Assembly (NCBI GenBank): GCA_004352715.1
Contig: SCFE01000024.1
Coordinates: forward strand, 1,552,776 to 1,616,775
Source of the DNA: Hofstenia miamia
Taxonomy: Eukaryota; Xenacoelomorpha; Acoela
DNA: 64,000 nucleotides
Direction: 5' to 3'
The notes beneath the pieces were generated by a model. The model was not told the DNA's origin and did no database searches. It saw only the letters and a program-made list of their open reading frames with translations. Positions within the stretch are counted from its first letter, which is position 1, and each line of letters begins with the position of its first letter. This document shows, in pieces, positions 34,790 through 47,198 of the stretch. A program made the translations under genes and the position numbers.

Positions 34790-35806
34790 ACTACGTAAGT
34801 CATCTTATTATAATCTCACAACTCAGAGAAATAGGCGTTTCTACACAACCTATTAGATGGATTTATTCATTTTTAAGCAATCGGACTCAACGCATTAAAC
34901 TACCTGTTGGCATTCTGTCGTCTTGGATGTTTATGAGGGCTGGTGTGCGCCAAGGCACAAAATTATGGGCATGACTATACATTCTATTCGTGAATAGCTT
35001 GCTAGCTAATTTTGCAAATCACGTTAAATTTATGGATGGTACTACGTCTTGGCAACTCTTACAACAAAACGACAATGATTATGACCCAATTATAATCAAA
35101 CAAATATTAGATTGGTGCACTACCCATGAAGCTATTCTTAACGTTGATAAAACGAAAGAACTTATGATACCATTTTTTAAGAAACTGTAAACCCCAACAG
35201 AATGTTTCACAAATAACAGTCCTATTAAACGCGTTACCACAGCCAGACTTCTTGGTGTTGAAATTCAGAGCGACCTGAAGTGGAATAAACATATCACACT
35301 CATTACAGCAAAACCTGCAAAAAGACTTCACTTTATTCATGTTCTAAAACGTGGTGGTACCACAATTAAGTATCTTATCACAATATACACGTCCATTATT
35401 CGATCAGTCCTGAAATATTGCGCCCCTCTATGGCATTTTTCCTGTTACCAAAGTCCAAAGCAATAATATCGAAAGTATTCAAATAAGAGCCCTAAAGATA
35501 ATATTTCCGCATTTTTTATACAATAGATCACATTATATCTCCAATCTGCAATCCCTCAAGGAACATCGTCTGTTTCAGTGTAATCGTCTATGGACAGCAA
35601 TGAGAAATCCAAGCCACTTAGTTTACGATCTATTACCTCCTATTTCCAAGCCATCATATGATTTTCGCAATCATCGGGAATATTAGTTAGCCATCATCTT
35701 CACTAGAGTACAAAAGTCCGTTTTTGCTCAAATCAAAAAGGATTTTCCAGTTAAAAAATTATTAATTTCAGTGGTCCTCTTATTTATTATTTATTATTTA
35801 TTATAA
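34790..35806 (+). pseudogene. LINE relic (RT to C-terminus) with TTATTTA tail
   Basis: Reads IISQLREIGVSTQPIRWIYS then FLSNRTQRIKLP, AGVRQGTK (RT motif usually VPQGSxLGP), VKFMDGTT (the FADD active-site box with two changes), LDWCTTHEAILNVDKTKEL, LLGVEIQSDLKWNKHI and IRSVLKYCAPLW. A TTATTTATTATTTATTATT tail (about 35782-35806) ends it, as in CR1/L2-like LINEs. The altered active-site box and stops mean it is dead. It lies inside the outer hAT-like element. Confidence 0.72.
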
Positions 35807-36005
35807 CAGTAACGTAGTCGCTATCATTTAACCAGTAGGTTATGAGCGACAAATAAAAAAGAAAGGGAAGAATGTATGTTCATTCATACAAATTTGAACA
35901 ATCCTAAGCTTCTTGAGCAGAAATTTCGGACATGGCCCGGCTCATGCCCGCTTCATTCTTAGTTTTAAGGCCCAACTCCGGCTCGGTTACAACTCTGCTG
36001 TCTCA

Positions 36006-37450
36006 TCACAAATATATTCCGTATATAGCTTAGTTCTCTCAAGTACTGAACACCTTCACCCATCCTTTTTACATATGCACTTTCAAATTCTTTATGCCTC
36101 GAGGAACTCATCGATATTACTCACAGATCTTTCATCTCATTCGGTTGCTTCAATGGTTCAGATTTTTGGTAATACCTAATATTATGAGGTGCAAATACAA
36201 TGAATTGGGATTTTTTTTCTTTGTTTAGCCTTAATATATTTTTTAAAATGTATGATTGAAGGCTATTCAGATCTTGCTGTTGTAAGTTAGTCGCTGTGAT
36301 GGGGCTATTATTTGTAGAACTTATGCAGGTGCCATCTGCATATTGTAAGATCCCACAATTATTTACAATTTTTCAACATCATTAATGTATATGTCGAACA
36401 TAATAGGTCCAAGAACCGTACCTTACGAGACTCCTTTCTCTGTTTCTATATATTTAAAATAGTATCCATTTAAACAAACTCGATATTTCTACGTGCAGAG
36501 ATATGTGTTTATTAATTCTCTTGTAATGCCATCAAAGCCATATTTGCACTAGTTGTGCTCGAGGACTTTAAAGTCAAGACTGTGAAAGAATTTGCTCAGA
36601 TCAAGCTCAGATATTACACTAGATGCGTCCTAATTTATGTTAAATCAAATGTTTTCAGTTAGGTAAAGAATGGCATCGTTTGTCCCAATTCCCTTTCGAA
36701 ATCTAAACTGCTTCCTTGAAATGATGGTGTTTGTGTACAAGTTACTCAATAAATATTCCAACATTTTTGCAGCGGACTTTATACCGCTATTGCTTTGTAA
36801 TTATGAAAGATCACCAGTTTTATATAATAGCTTAATGTCTGACATTATATAATTACTTGAGAATGTTGTCGTATGGATTGCGTAATTGTATACACATAAT
36901 AAATGTCCTAAAAAATTGTCAGCAAGCCGTTTTATTATATGTATTGGGATATCTGAGCTTCCATATGATGCATTGAAGTTCATTTGGGAATAGCTTTGGC
37001 AAGATCATATTTGCTTGCATAATGAAAACTAAAAGTAGATTTTCTAGATTTCTCAATATTGTTACTATAAACTACAGGTTCTTTGATAAAGTGACCTAAT
37101 TCCTTGAACTTAAGATTGAGATAGTTGCTATTTGTTCTGTATTATTTGTTAAAGTGTTGTTTACTTTAAGTTCTACTATGTCAATAGTACTGCATTATTC
37201 CTTATAAATACATATTGATGAAACACCATTTATCTTTTGAGCTTGTCAGCTTTTGATAGAAATGCTTAGAAATTTTCTTATATTTTATTTTTTTTAAATT
37301 TTTTAAGTTTCTTACTTATTTATAACTTTCTATCAGTACTTCCCAATTGTCACCTTTTAGGTTTCCCAAGCAACTTTTTCTCTTTTTAGAGCAATAATTT
37401 CAGGATATTTTCTCTGAATGCTTGCCGCTTCCTTGATATATCACAATCTA
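36006..37450 (-). pseudogene. LINE relic on minus strand (RT domain)
   Basis: Minus-strand frames read IIALKREK (near 37400), SSDIPIHIIKRLADNFLGHL and MSDIKLLYKTGD (36983-36801), RKQFRFRKGIGTNDAI (about 36700), LDLSKFFHSLDFKVLEH (about 36590-36540; normally SKAFD), GTVLGPIMFDIYINDVEKL (about 36420-36370), YADGTCISSTNNSPIT (active-site YADD changed to YADG) and KEKKSQFIVFAPHNIR. It stops at 36006, immediately next to the target duplication of the outer hAT-like element, so that element appears to have inserted into this LINE. Confidence 0.72.
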
Positions 37451-37828
37451 TGTGGCGCATGTTTGTCCAGGCAATAACCAATTTCAAACCTTGAAGAAGG
37501 ATTTGTGGGCTATAGTATACAAATTAGAAACGCGTTATTAAAACATTCAGAGGTCAAACGAATTTGATTTCATGCAATAATGTTTGCTCTATTAATCGTT
37601 TCATAAAATTTGAAACACTGAACAGTATATGGACTGTGTTGACAGCATAAAAACGCATGGAAGAATAGATATCCAAATATGGCCTACTCTATTAATTATA
37701 CTAGTCGAATTTTGCAATGGTTTGAATTTTCACAATTTCTTTTAGACGATGAAGGAGATTCAGTTTTGATAAATCTAAAAGGCAAATATTAGTTTCACAT
37801 GTAAATGGTTTGTGTGTACTTTTATATG

Positions 37829-37860
<32 letters not shown>

Positions 37861-39275
37861 AACCTAGTCCATAGGTCTAATTGTCCCAGAGCAATAGATT
37901 TATGAAATGCGTCAATTGAAATTGAAACAGTCNNNNNNNNNNNNNNNNNNNNNTATATATATATATATATATATATATAAACCTAGTCCATAGGTCTAAT
38001 TGTCCCAGAGCAATAGATTTATGAAATGCGTCAATTGAAATTGAAACAGTCACTGTAATTCATAAGCTGATTTCAAATAGACAAATAGAATTCTGAAATT
38101 GGCGATAAATGAATATTACTTGTCTCCGCATAGAGCACCAATAATCAATATTAAAAAGGAAATCCCGATTTACTACAATTAAAGATGAAAAACACCTTAT
38201 ATCAGTCTTCATTTTAAAAGATAGATTCGTTTCTTTAGCAGACTAAATATCTGGGCATCATTTTGGTATACCTTTAGTATTTCCTTCATAATTGTAACTA
38301 GACTTCTTCTTGAAATGTGTATGCGATCTTTAGCCAGCAATCTTTTATTTATGAGATTGTTATTTTCACCCATTAGAAACTTTTTGAATATTGTAATTTG
38401 TCCAATAGAGTTGTTTGCAAAAATAATTCATTCAGGACTTTGTTTAAATGATAGATTAAGCGGTTTCTTGAAACATTATCACTTTTGGTGATGGGAGTGA
38501 TTCCTTTTACAACCATTTCTTAGGAGAAAATTTCTGAAAGACTTCATCGAGTTGTTCTAAAATATCCTTCCTGAATTTTTCAAAAGCCATTATATTATAT
38601 TCTATTATACAATATTATCCTATATTATATTATATTGCATTATATTATATTATATATTCCCTGCTATACTATATTTGCTGAACTAAATATGTTTCTAACA
38701 TTTCCCTTCAATATTCACCTTGATTAATAAATCAACAAAGGACGAAACCTAAAAGGGAACTAATAATAATGTAACAAATTTCAAGTCTTAGGCATTGTAA
38801 GGAAAATTGATAGATAAAGGTGGATTATCATGTGAAATGAGGTATGGCTACTAGCATCTACGACTAATTTTCCTAAAGAAGTTACTGACTGACTAATTCA
38901 TCTTTCTAATGAATGTGTTATGTAGATAAGTTGTCTAATTTTTTAAAATACATTGTTTGATTAAATAGGAAATATGTCGAAGTAGCATCTAAGGTCTCAT
39001 AATAGTAGAATATAACTATGTGTATAAATTGGTCTAATTTTGTTTTGGATTTTTAAATATCCACAATTAAAATAGCAGAAATTACTTTGCCAATTCGTCG
39101 ATTGAATAGAACTAATAAATTATTAACTACTTTCTAATCTGCATTTTAAACTTTAAGTAATTATTAAAATAAGCATTTCCACTTTTCATAGGGGAGATAA
39201 GTGTTTGAATTATTTATGCGGCAATTATGCTTATTAAATAAGTAGTTATAACATATTTCTTTAATACACACATAG
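37451..39275. repeat. AT-rich DNA with a gap flanked by a duplicated sequence
   Basis: A 21-base gap (37933-37953) lies between two copies of about 95 bp (TA tract, then AACCTAGTCCATAGGTCTAA up to GAAACAGTC), which is probably an assembly artefact. TATAT-type simple repeats lie at 38590-38660. No gene seen. Confidence 0.6.
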
Positions 39276-39467
39276 ATCCTACGAGTGCTGCAAGAAGCTA
39301 AAATTTCGGGAGCTGACCCGAACCGGGTTGAGCAACTAAACAAATATACACGATTTAAAAAAAAACTTGCTTATAATAAATTCGAATTCATTTATAAAAG
39401 TGGAAACAAAATTCAAATAGTACAACTTATGCATCAAATAGAAGAGTTTGAAGCAATTTTTAAGTAA
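39276..39467 (+). CDS. possible terminal exon of an unknown gene
   Basis: A splice-acceptor-like TTTCTTTAATACACACATAG ends at 39275 and is followed in phase 0 by 63 open codons to TAA: ILRVLQEAKISGADPNRVEQ, then LNKYTRFKKKLAYNKFEFIY, then KSGNKIQIVQLMHQIEEFEA and IFK. The composition is lysine/glutamate-rich and helical, unlike the relics around it, and the frame has no ATG, so it is an exon or nothing. I do not recognise the protein. No partner exon was identified upstream. Confidence 0.3.
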   Translation: MLRVLQEAKISGADPNRVEQLNKYTRFKKKLAYNKFEFIYKSGNKIQIVQLMHQIEEFEAIFK

Positions 39468-42400
39468 TTCATTACGTCATTTCCACTCTCGCTGTACCAA
39501 TTTGACCGAAAAGTCAATTTGAGCATTGTGTATCCAGAAATTGCAAATGGATCCTATTCTACCATTTCTGAACTTTATCTGCAAGCTTCAGCATTTCACT
39601 GCTGCTCTAAATTTCACTGAAGTGGTCTCTCATACAATTGTATTGTATTGCAATTTATGAAATTGAAATGTATATACTAATTATAAATTTTGTTCCAGAG
39701 AAAGCATTATTTTTAATTGAAATGTAGATGATCTATATAAAACTGGAAAATTCGAATTTATTTTATACTTGCAGTACGTGAAATATTGTCTTACCTTGAT
39801 AATGTGCGTTGTCTATATCCATATTAAAATTTATAATTTTTGATTTTTTTTATACATTCACCTTAAAAATGACCTTAGTACTAGCCCTGATTAATGTCAA
39901 TTTACAGAATTATGTATTCAGATTAAAAGCAGATCAAATATCTAATAATCAAATCTGGTCAAAGGAGGTAGGAAGCTATACTAAATAAAACATGTATGGG
40001 TGATTTCATAGTTCTGGAATTACTCTTAAGCAAAAGTAACTCTAACAGTTAACTCCCAAAATTTATTTTAGTAAAAAAGTTTTTGATGTGGATATAATAG
40101 ACTAGTTCCAAAATATTCAAATCTTCTAGATTTTTGTGCTTAACTTAATTGTATAGTTCAATTCATTTTATTTTCGAATTATTAAGGTGAGCAGATTAGA
40201 AAAAAATATCTTTGCTCTTGCAATTAAATAAATGATTCTGACATTATTACTCTTGGAATGCAAAATAAAATTTCATTTGCTGTTGAATTAAACACACATA
40301 CGATAGTTAGAAAACAAAAGTAATAATTCATATTTTATTACAAACGATGCAACTTGTGCCTAGTGTCAGATGCTAGGCCTCCATTCCACTCTGAAATTGC
40401 AAAAAGTATCACATGATAAATGTAGGTGAAAAGGTACTTTTAGCTGATATTTAAGAAGTATTAATATTTGTTTTGGTAATTTTTATATTTTTTAAAAAAT
40501 AGGTACAGCAATTAATACATAATAATTTCCTGTATTGATTCCTTTAGATTTTCCCGTTATTTGAATACAAAAAATATTTTTACTTCAAATGAGAGGTAGC
40601 AAATATGAATCTTCTCAAGTAGTTTAAAACAATGAAATATTAAATTTTTTAAATAATTATTTTTGTTTCTAAATCAAGAAATTTTTTTTGATGAAAATAC
40701 TAAATTAATATTATGACAGGAAGTTTGATTAGCCAATTTATATGATAAATGAATTTTTAGTTCAATATAATTTAGGTCTTTTTGAGAGGATAGCACAATT
40801 TGATTCAATTAATAAAAAGGAATGTTTGGAGGGGTACTTCTAATATTATATAGCAAAATACATATTTACATTATCAAAGAAATGTGATAACTCCATAATC
40901 AAGTTCAATGTGTATACTTTCTAAGCGTACTCTCTTATTTCTCCATTGGCTTATAGCTGCACATGTGCATAAGCATTACTTATTATTTTATACTGTAAAA
41001 TATACATCTATTTCTCATTATCATAATTTTTCTAGTAAAGCTGCAAGGATGTCAGCAATTTTCATTCATAATTCCATGTATCATTTTTATTCTAAGAAAA
41101 AGTAGCCAGCTATGTTATGTAAAATTTAGTATTCATGCTCACTCAAATTCAAATTATTATCAGAAAATCTGAAGAACTTATTATGTTAATGTCAATTTTA
41201 AATTCAAAGCCGATGTATTCATTTGCTGTTTTTTGGCGGTCAAATGTCTGCAAGGTGAAATTAGAATACATGTATCTTAAATGCTATTGAAATGCGTCTT
41301 TTCACAATAAAAATGATTCAAACCCTTCTGATTGAGATTTCTATATTTAAAAAGTCTAAACTAATGCCCACAATAACCATGCAGTGTAGGCATTTTTGAA
41401 ATGTTGATGCATTCTTCCAATTCTATCGTTTTCTAAGATATTTATAGCTACAATATTCCAGTTTCGGATTAAATTTTCGAAAACAAACTTTTTTTCCAAT
41501 GTTCCTATGTCAACTATTTTCAAAATACTCAGTCAATGTTGATTTTAGTGTTTCACCGCTTTTTTTTAAAAAATTACTTAGTTGTTTAATGTATTTTAAA
41601 CGTTTGCATAAGTACGCATATTGTATATTGTATATTGTATATTATGAACTGATTATTTTTTACTGCAATAAATTGGTGAAATCATTCATATACTTACTAC
41701 AAAATGCCTATACCGCACTATATCTATCTCAAAAGATGCCTAGTTCCTAGCATTGTAGGTATTCATGATTTGAATAGAGGGAAAATTATAGTTGAAACTA
41801 ATCTCGCTTTTCTCCAAGTGGACATTAAAACTGCATTTAATAGGCTCAGTCGCCTTATCTTTCTGTGAGAGATTCACCTACACTTTCCAGAATTATATCT
41901 GGGATGGTCAGCCATCTTTGATAAAATTTTGCATCTCCTGTGCAGTTCAAAAATATGATCCAATCACACCTCTTCTTTGTGATTTTTAGATCCATTATGT
42001 TATTGCTCATTTTCTACATAAGTTGGATCCTGAGCTTGCCTGTAATAGGTTTGGTATATTGATGGTGGTTTTGGTTTGTCCGCTAGCACTTTTGGATTGG
42101 AATTTTTAGTATCTGGAATCTCATCTATTGCTAGAAAAATAATTATTTCAAAATTCGTAGTGTGGTTGCCAAATTGTGCTTGTGAATTTTCTGACTTAGA
42201 TTTTGATGCATCAATGGAGAAATGAGAGACTAATCAAAGTCGGTGTTCCAATTTCTAATAAAACAAATTTCAAACAAGTTCGTTTTGCTGACCATGTCGA
42301 GAAATCAGAATAGCTGATAACAATGATCAAAGATATAATGGATCCTCTGCTTGAGCTTCATCTTTTGCGATTATGCGCCGTTGACCCAAAGACCACTTGC

Positions 42401-42880
42401 AATCTGCGTGCGCTGATAGTGAAGATTCTGACCAAAATCTCGGCATAGATACAACAAAATTGAATGAAAGTCTTCAAAGTGATCATATTAAATTTACTTC
42501 TGTGTTCTGTAATAAAACACTCTCTTCTATCGATGTGACACTTTGAGTTGAAATATCTTTGAAGATCATACAAGTTTTCAAACTTTTTGGTAAGAAATTT
42601 AGAAAATTTCAATATTTCCAAAAATTCTGCGTAGGATAAAGGGGGGTAATTCTGTAGATTTTTATGGAATAGCCCATTCCTAAATTTTGACGAATAGCAG
42701 CAATTCAAATATTGTATGGAATTTTCCTCTCATGTACCCATTTAACATCTGACAAAATCATAAGAGATTTAACACATAAATAATGATGTAATGATTGCTT
42801 AAAAATTAATTGTTTTGTGGGTAGAAATGCGGATGATGGGGTAAATCGGAGGAATTTTTTAAAGTTGCTGTCTTCTACTG
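39468..42880. other. AT-rich non-coding DNA
   Basis: No recognisable protein, RNA or repeat. The 116-codon minus-strand frame at 42358-42708 has no domain I recognise; it may be the remote 3' part of the pogo-like relic that follows. Confidence 0.45.
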
Positions 42881-42889
42881 AGTAAAATG

Positions 42890-43505
42890 CTTGTAGCTAT
42901 AGAAAATCGTATATAGCTTTTTGGCTTTGGTCTGGAACACATGTCAGACCAGATTCTTTGCAATTGTATATCAGTTCAGGAATATTAGCAATGCCACTCT
43001 TGTCAAAAAGTTTCTCCAAATCAATAAAGTATTTGTTCATACGTTTCTTTTTGAATGTCTTAGGTCTTGCTACAGATATATTTTGTGTTTTCCTTAGACG
43101 TAGTTGATCATTTCGTTTTTGAAAAGAATTTCACCATTCTCTACTAGTTGCGTGAAAAGTATGCTATGTTTTTGGAATTGGCTTAAGTAGCAACTTTCTA
43201 CGATTTAGCGTCTTGACAAAGTTAAATTCTAACCCCCTTATGTCAAATACTGGCAATGGAGACCTATGTCTGAAATGAAGATAACTAGCTTTACAAACTC
43301 TTCTTCTTGTTTCACTGTAAAAATCGTCTTTGCACCTAACTTTTGTGTATTTGGGTTGTAAACATGATGTCTTAGAGTTTTTTCTGGAATACCGCAATAG
43401 GTCATTGCATCTGGTAGTGTTGAGTTTTCACTCAAAACTGGGTTTACAGCTTCCTCAAGCTTAATTATCCCATATCAACCATGGTCCGGTTTTTTCTTAT
43501 ATGTT
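42890..43505 (-). pseudogene. pogo/jerky-like (psq and CENP-B type) transposase relic
   Basis: Minus strand. 43505-43240: RTYKKKPDHG, then IIKLEEAVNPVLSENSTLPD and MTYCGIPEKTLRHHV, a psq-type helix-turn-helix, followed by KLGAKTIFTVKQEEEFVKLV, typical of this family. 43110-42890: LRLRKTQNISVARPKTFKKK then MNKYFIDLEKL and IYNCKESGLTCVPDQSQKAI. The family motif YNxDE-TG has lost its catalytic Asp (it reads YNCKESG). Stops and frameshifts are present, and the remaining catalytic residues are not seen. Confidence 0.65.
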
Positions 43506-44453
43506 CGTGACAAATTTAAATCATCCTCCGCTTACCCCACTATTTTTAAAACATGTACATTTCTACATGATATGACAGGGGATTGAACTTCGTGAACAGA
43601 ATCCTAACGTTACTTCTAGGAACTAACAAAGAAGATAATTTGAACTAAAAGACAGCATTTGCTTTGTGTTGATAGGTTGCGGCTTGATTTGATTTAATAT
43701 TTTGACGCAGCACTTATGGCACGTTTCTACCTGGTAAAATACTTTGACAAATTATGTGCACAAAGGATATTTGAAGTGAGCTTCAAAACAGCTGTTTACA
43801 AATCACAAAGGTATATAATTAAGCAATCAATGCTCATTGCTGCAAAAAAAGGGCTTGCGTGTGCAATAATTCATTTCCTAACACTCAATTACCCCACTTT
43901 ACTCTATGGCCCATTGCTGCTATTAAACACATAAAGCACCTTGCTAAGATGTTGGACTTTAGAGGATACAGCTAAGATGTTGGACTTTAGAGGATACACT
44001 TCACGCATTCGTTGCTCATCTGAGGCAAGACCATTCTAATGTGTTACATCGGAGTAATGCAGCACTACTTTCCTTCAGGTATTTCATACAAAACCTTTAA
44101 TTCATGGAAATATTGGAGGCATGAATTTCTTACAAAATTTGGCATTATATTCAGGCGAAGCCTTGAAAAAGTGAAATTCAATGGAATAACACGAATAGTT
44201 TAGTCACTGAATTCACCAGAATAACATTGAACTCCAGGAAAGAAGAGTAGTAAAATCTACTATAAGTATTTATATTTCTATTAAATAATGAATGATTTTA
44301 GACAATAGACTTAGAATCAAGGAGCTCTGAATAACAGGAAGGGACAGGCAAATATTTTAGAAAAAATGTGTAGGTGGGAATGTTTTTTTAAGTTCTCTAT
44401 AAATGCAGTAAAATTTAAATACAACTATAGCAAACTGTTACATACATAGAATA
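43506..44453. repeat. non-coding, with a 28-bp perfect tandem duplication
   Basis: GCTAAGATGTTGGACTTTAG plus eight more bases repeats exactly at 43943-43970 and 43971-43998. Otherwise nothing recognised. Confidence 0.7.
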
Positions 44454-44715
44454 TTAACTAAAACTAGATGAAGAACGAAGTTTCTTAACTACTTGTTGTG
44501 ATTTACTTGAAAGTTTCCGCTTTTCATCATCTAATTTGCGGATGTAACCTCTACTAAAAGTGTTGAACAAACGCCTAGAAATTTTGTGTCTAGGAGTAAA
44601 TAATAGTCTTTCATATTTTTCATTTTCAGTTGCCAATGATTCAACAAGCTTCGTAACGCATAAAGTGCATGGGATGTTGGGCACAGTCAAATAAATTTCA
44701 TAGAAATTTAACATA

Positions 44716-44935
44716 CAGTTTGTGTGGTCTGATTACGCAAATCATTACGTTGCCACAAAAATTTTATTTTTCACTTTTACTGGTAAAATTTCCACGTATA
44801 TAGTTTAATCGAGATATTTTTTTCTACTTACAGATATACATTTAACAATATTTAGTTTGATAGTCTTGTTTAAGGAATTATTCGAAAAAGTGGAGATCTT
44901 AGCCATGCAGTTTGATTAAGCAGGTTTAACCGATT
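44716..44935 (+). repeat. left terminal inverted repeat of the Tc1 element
   Basis: Pairs with 46030-46250. Shared blocks include ACTGGTAAAATTTCCA, TATAGTTTAAT and GATAGTCTTGTTTAAGGAAT. Confidence 0.9.
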
Positions 44936-45916
44936 CTGATCAGCTTAAAATCACTTCAATGATTGGTAAAAAAATGACTACTATCGAAATATCCAAGAAA
45001 CTTAGTAGAGATCATCGAACTATCAAAGCATATGTGGTCAATGGAACGACCAGTAGGAAAGTACCTAAAAGAGTTCATCTAAGAAAACTTGATTAGAGGA
45101 ATAAGCACCGGACTACCAGTGAGAACACCCCATTCTACTAGCAAAAAAATCTTTGAGCCAGCTGGAGCGCCTCAAATGTCAAAAACTTCAAGTTGTGAGA
45201 TGTTAAGGAGTCTTGGAAAAAAAGTGAAGTGCCCGACAAAAAAGCTTCCATTGAGCAAGATTCACAGGGAAAAGCGTGTTCAATGGGCTGAGCAATATGT
45301 CAAGATTGATTTTAAGAATGTTGTATTCACAAATGAATGCCTAGTGACGCTGGATGGGCCAGACGGATGGTCTTCTGGTTGGGGGTTGAATGTTCGCCCA
45401 GTGGTATCACGGATCCGCCGACAGCAAGGTAGTGGAGGGGTAATGTTCTGAGCAGGAATCAAGGGCAATGAGATCATTGGATCATCTAGGATACCCCAAA
45501 GGGTAAAAGTTGATTCCAAGGGTTACTGCCAACTTCTTATGGACTTCTTCATTTCCTGGTTGGAACATCAAACTTTGATGGAGAAGAAATCCTTGGTGTT
45601 TAAGCAGGATGACACACCTGCGCACAAATCCCGTTACACACAAATTTGGTTAATGGATCACGGCTTTAAAGAAGGCAGATTGATGATTTGGCCTCCCAAC
45701 ATCCCCGACTTAAACCCAATCGAAAATTTGTGGGCCTTTATTAAGCGGAGACTTTATGCTGATTAGAGGGAGTTTAAGACCTTGGATGCACTCTGGAATG
45801 GAGTTGTGGAAGCCTGTAGGTCAATAAAGCCATGTGAAGTCCGAAAACTTACTTCTTCCGTCGACAAGAGTCTTCTTGAAGTCCTCAACAATCGAGGAGG
45901 ACATGTTGACTCGTAG
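44905..45916 (+). pseudogene. Tc1-family transposase, DD37E type, inactivated
   Basis: Would cut and paste the surrounding element at TA sites. N-terminal helix-turn-helix: LTDSDQLKITSMIGKKMTTI then EISKKLSRDHRTIKAYVV. Catalytic part: VVFTNECLVTLDGPDGW (first catalytic Asp replaced by Asn, AAT), VFKQDDTPAH (second Asp kept) and IPDLNPIENLW (Glu kept). There are 37 residues between the second Asp and the Glu, so it is of the DD37E type rather than the common DD34E. Breaks: stops soon after the start (44917), near 45094 and in the catalytic half (TGA after VMF near 45450, TAG at 45763), and a frameshift near 45090. It reads to a stop at 45914-45916. Confidence 0.88.
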
Positions 45917-46029
45917 AGTGGAGTACTGAACGTTTCAAATGCTTTGGTTACATTATTTTGTAGGTTATTGTGTGTTCTATTCATTGAGATTTTGTATTTG
46001 TTAAATAAAAGCATTTGAAACAAAAAGAC

Positions 46030-46250
46030 ATTTTTTTTACATTTTGCATAATCAAGCTGGATGGCTAAGATCAACACTTTTTAGAATAATTCCTTAAACA
46101 AGACTATCAAACTGAATATTGTTAAATATATCTCTTTAAGTGGAATAAAATATCTCAATTAAACTATATACATGGAAATTTTACCAGTGAAAGTGAATAA
46201 TAAACTTTTAGTGGAAAATATTGATTTGCATAATCAGGCCGCACCCACTG
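46030..46250 (-). repeat. right terminal inverted repeat of the Tc1 element
   Basis: Inverse of 44716-44935. AATAAAAGCATTTGAAACAA just before it (about 46003-46022) contains a possible polyadenylation signal for the transposase. Confidence 0.9.
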
Positions 46251-47198
46251 TATACTTAATTATTGTTTCATCGGGAATTGATAGACGACCAAGAGAAAGT
46301 TCATGAATGAAATCTGAATTTTTAATCACATCATTTGAGCCTTTAAAATCAACAAATTAGAATTTTGCTACAATAAATCCAGCAACGTACACAACAGAAT
46401 TACTTAACCAATTGTTGTTCTGATTTGCAGGAATAATCTACCTGAAGCGCCATGTTATTCAATAATGGCGCAGTATTATTCTTAAATGTATTCATCCCTT
46501 GATTTACAGACACATAGTAATTGCTTCCTGAAGACTGTCAGTAATTTCCAAATTGACGTTCAAGTAGATCAGTCTGAAATTCTCCTAGCATTACATACGA
46601 AAATCCAAAATCTAATAAAAATTCTGAAAGTTCTTTGAATCTCATCAAAGTACGAAACATACCACAACTAGTTCCCAAGGCTAAGCTTTTTACTCGTTTG
46701 TTGATTGCTATGGAGGCCCATGTCACGAAACTTATTCGCATTTAAACTTAGGTAATCAAGGCGGTCATCATATTTAGAAGAAATAACCATTTTAAATTTG
46801 TCATTTTCCTGTTTCTCTATTTCTGAGAACTTAAACAACTTTTTGGCCTGAATGTAACATTTTATAGAACTAAGCCTATTGATAAATAAGTTCAATTTTT
46901 TGTAGTTTAGAACAAAAGTTTCTCCAATTCATATTTTTAACACCCTTAGTAAATTGCATAACCCGTTTCATTCATTTAATGCATTTTTTCTATAGTAAAA
47001 TCTTTTAAATGCAGTTAAAATTGTGCCATATATTGAATCATCATGAATTTATTTTCAATCTCTGATACAATTTTTTTAGCTAAAACAAAACTATATCTAT
47101 GTTTGCTTTGATACTGTTTAAAACATGAAGCAGGAATGACACCAAAAATATTGGGGATTTCCGCTGATCGAACACGTCCTTTTTCATTGTAATTTTTA

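Larger units (their letters stand above)
29485..35997. mobile_element. outer hAT-like element carrying nested insertions
   Basis: Left end CAGAGTTGTAACCGGGTCC (29485) and right end (reverse complement, from 35997) CAGAGTTGTAACCGAGCC share the first 14 bases exactly. The flanking octamers are CTATCTCA (29477-29484) and CTGTCTCA (35998-36005), a 7/8 match at exactly the places an 8-bp hAT target duplication should be. After subtracting the nested elements listed below, under 1 kb of host element remains and no hAT transposase is seen, so it was probably a short non-autonomous element that grew by insertion. Confidence 0.6.
44716..46250 (+). mobile_element. complete Tc1-like transposon
   Basis: 1535 bp bounded by TA (44714-44715 and 46251-46252). 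The tips are CAGTTTGTGTGGTCTGATTA on the left and CAGTGGGTGCGGCCTGATTA on the right, and the inverted repeats stay similar for about 220 bp, to GGAATTATTC(G/T)AAAAAGTG next to the coding region. The two repeats have diverged by roughly 15-20% by eye, so the insertion is old. It sits inside the P-like relic. Confidence 0.92.
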
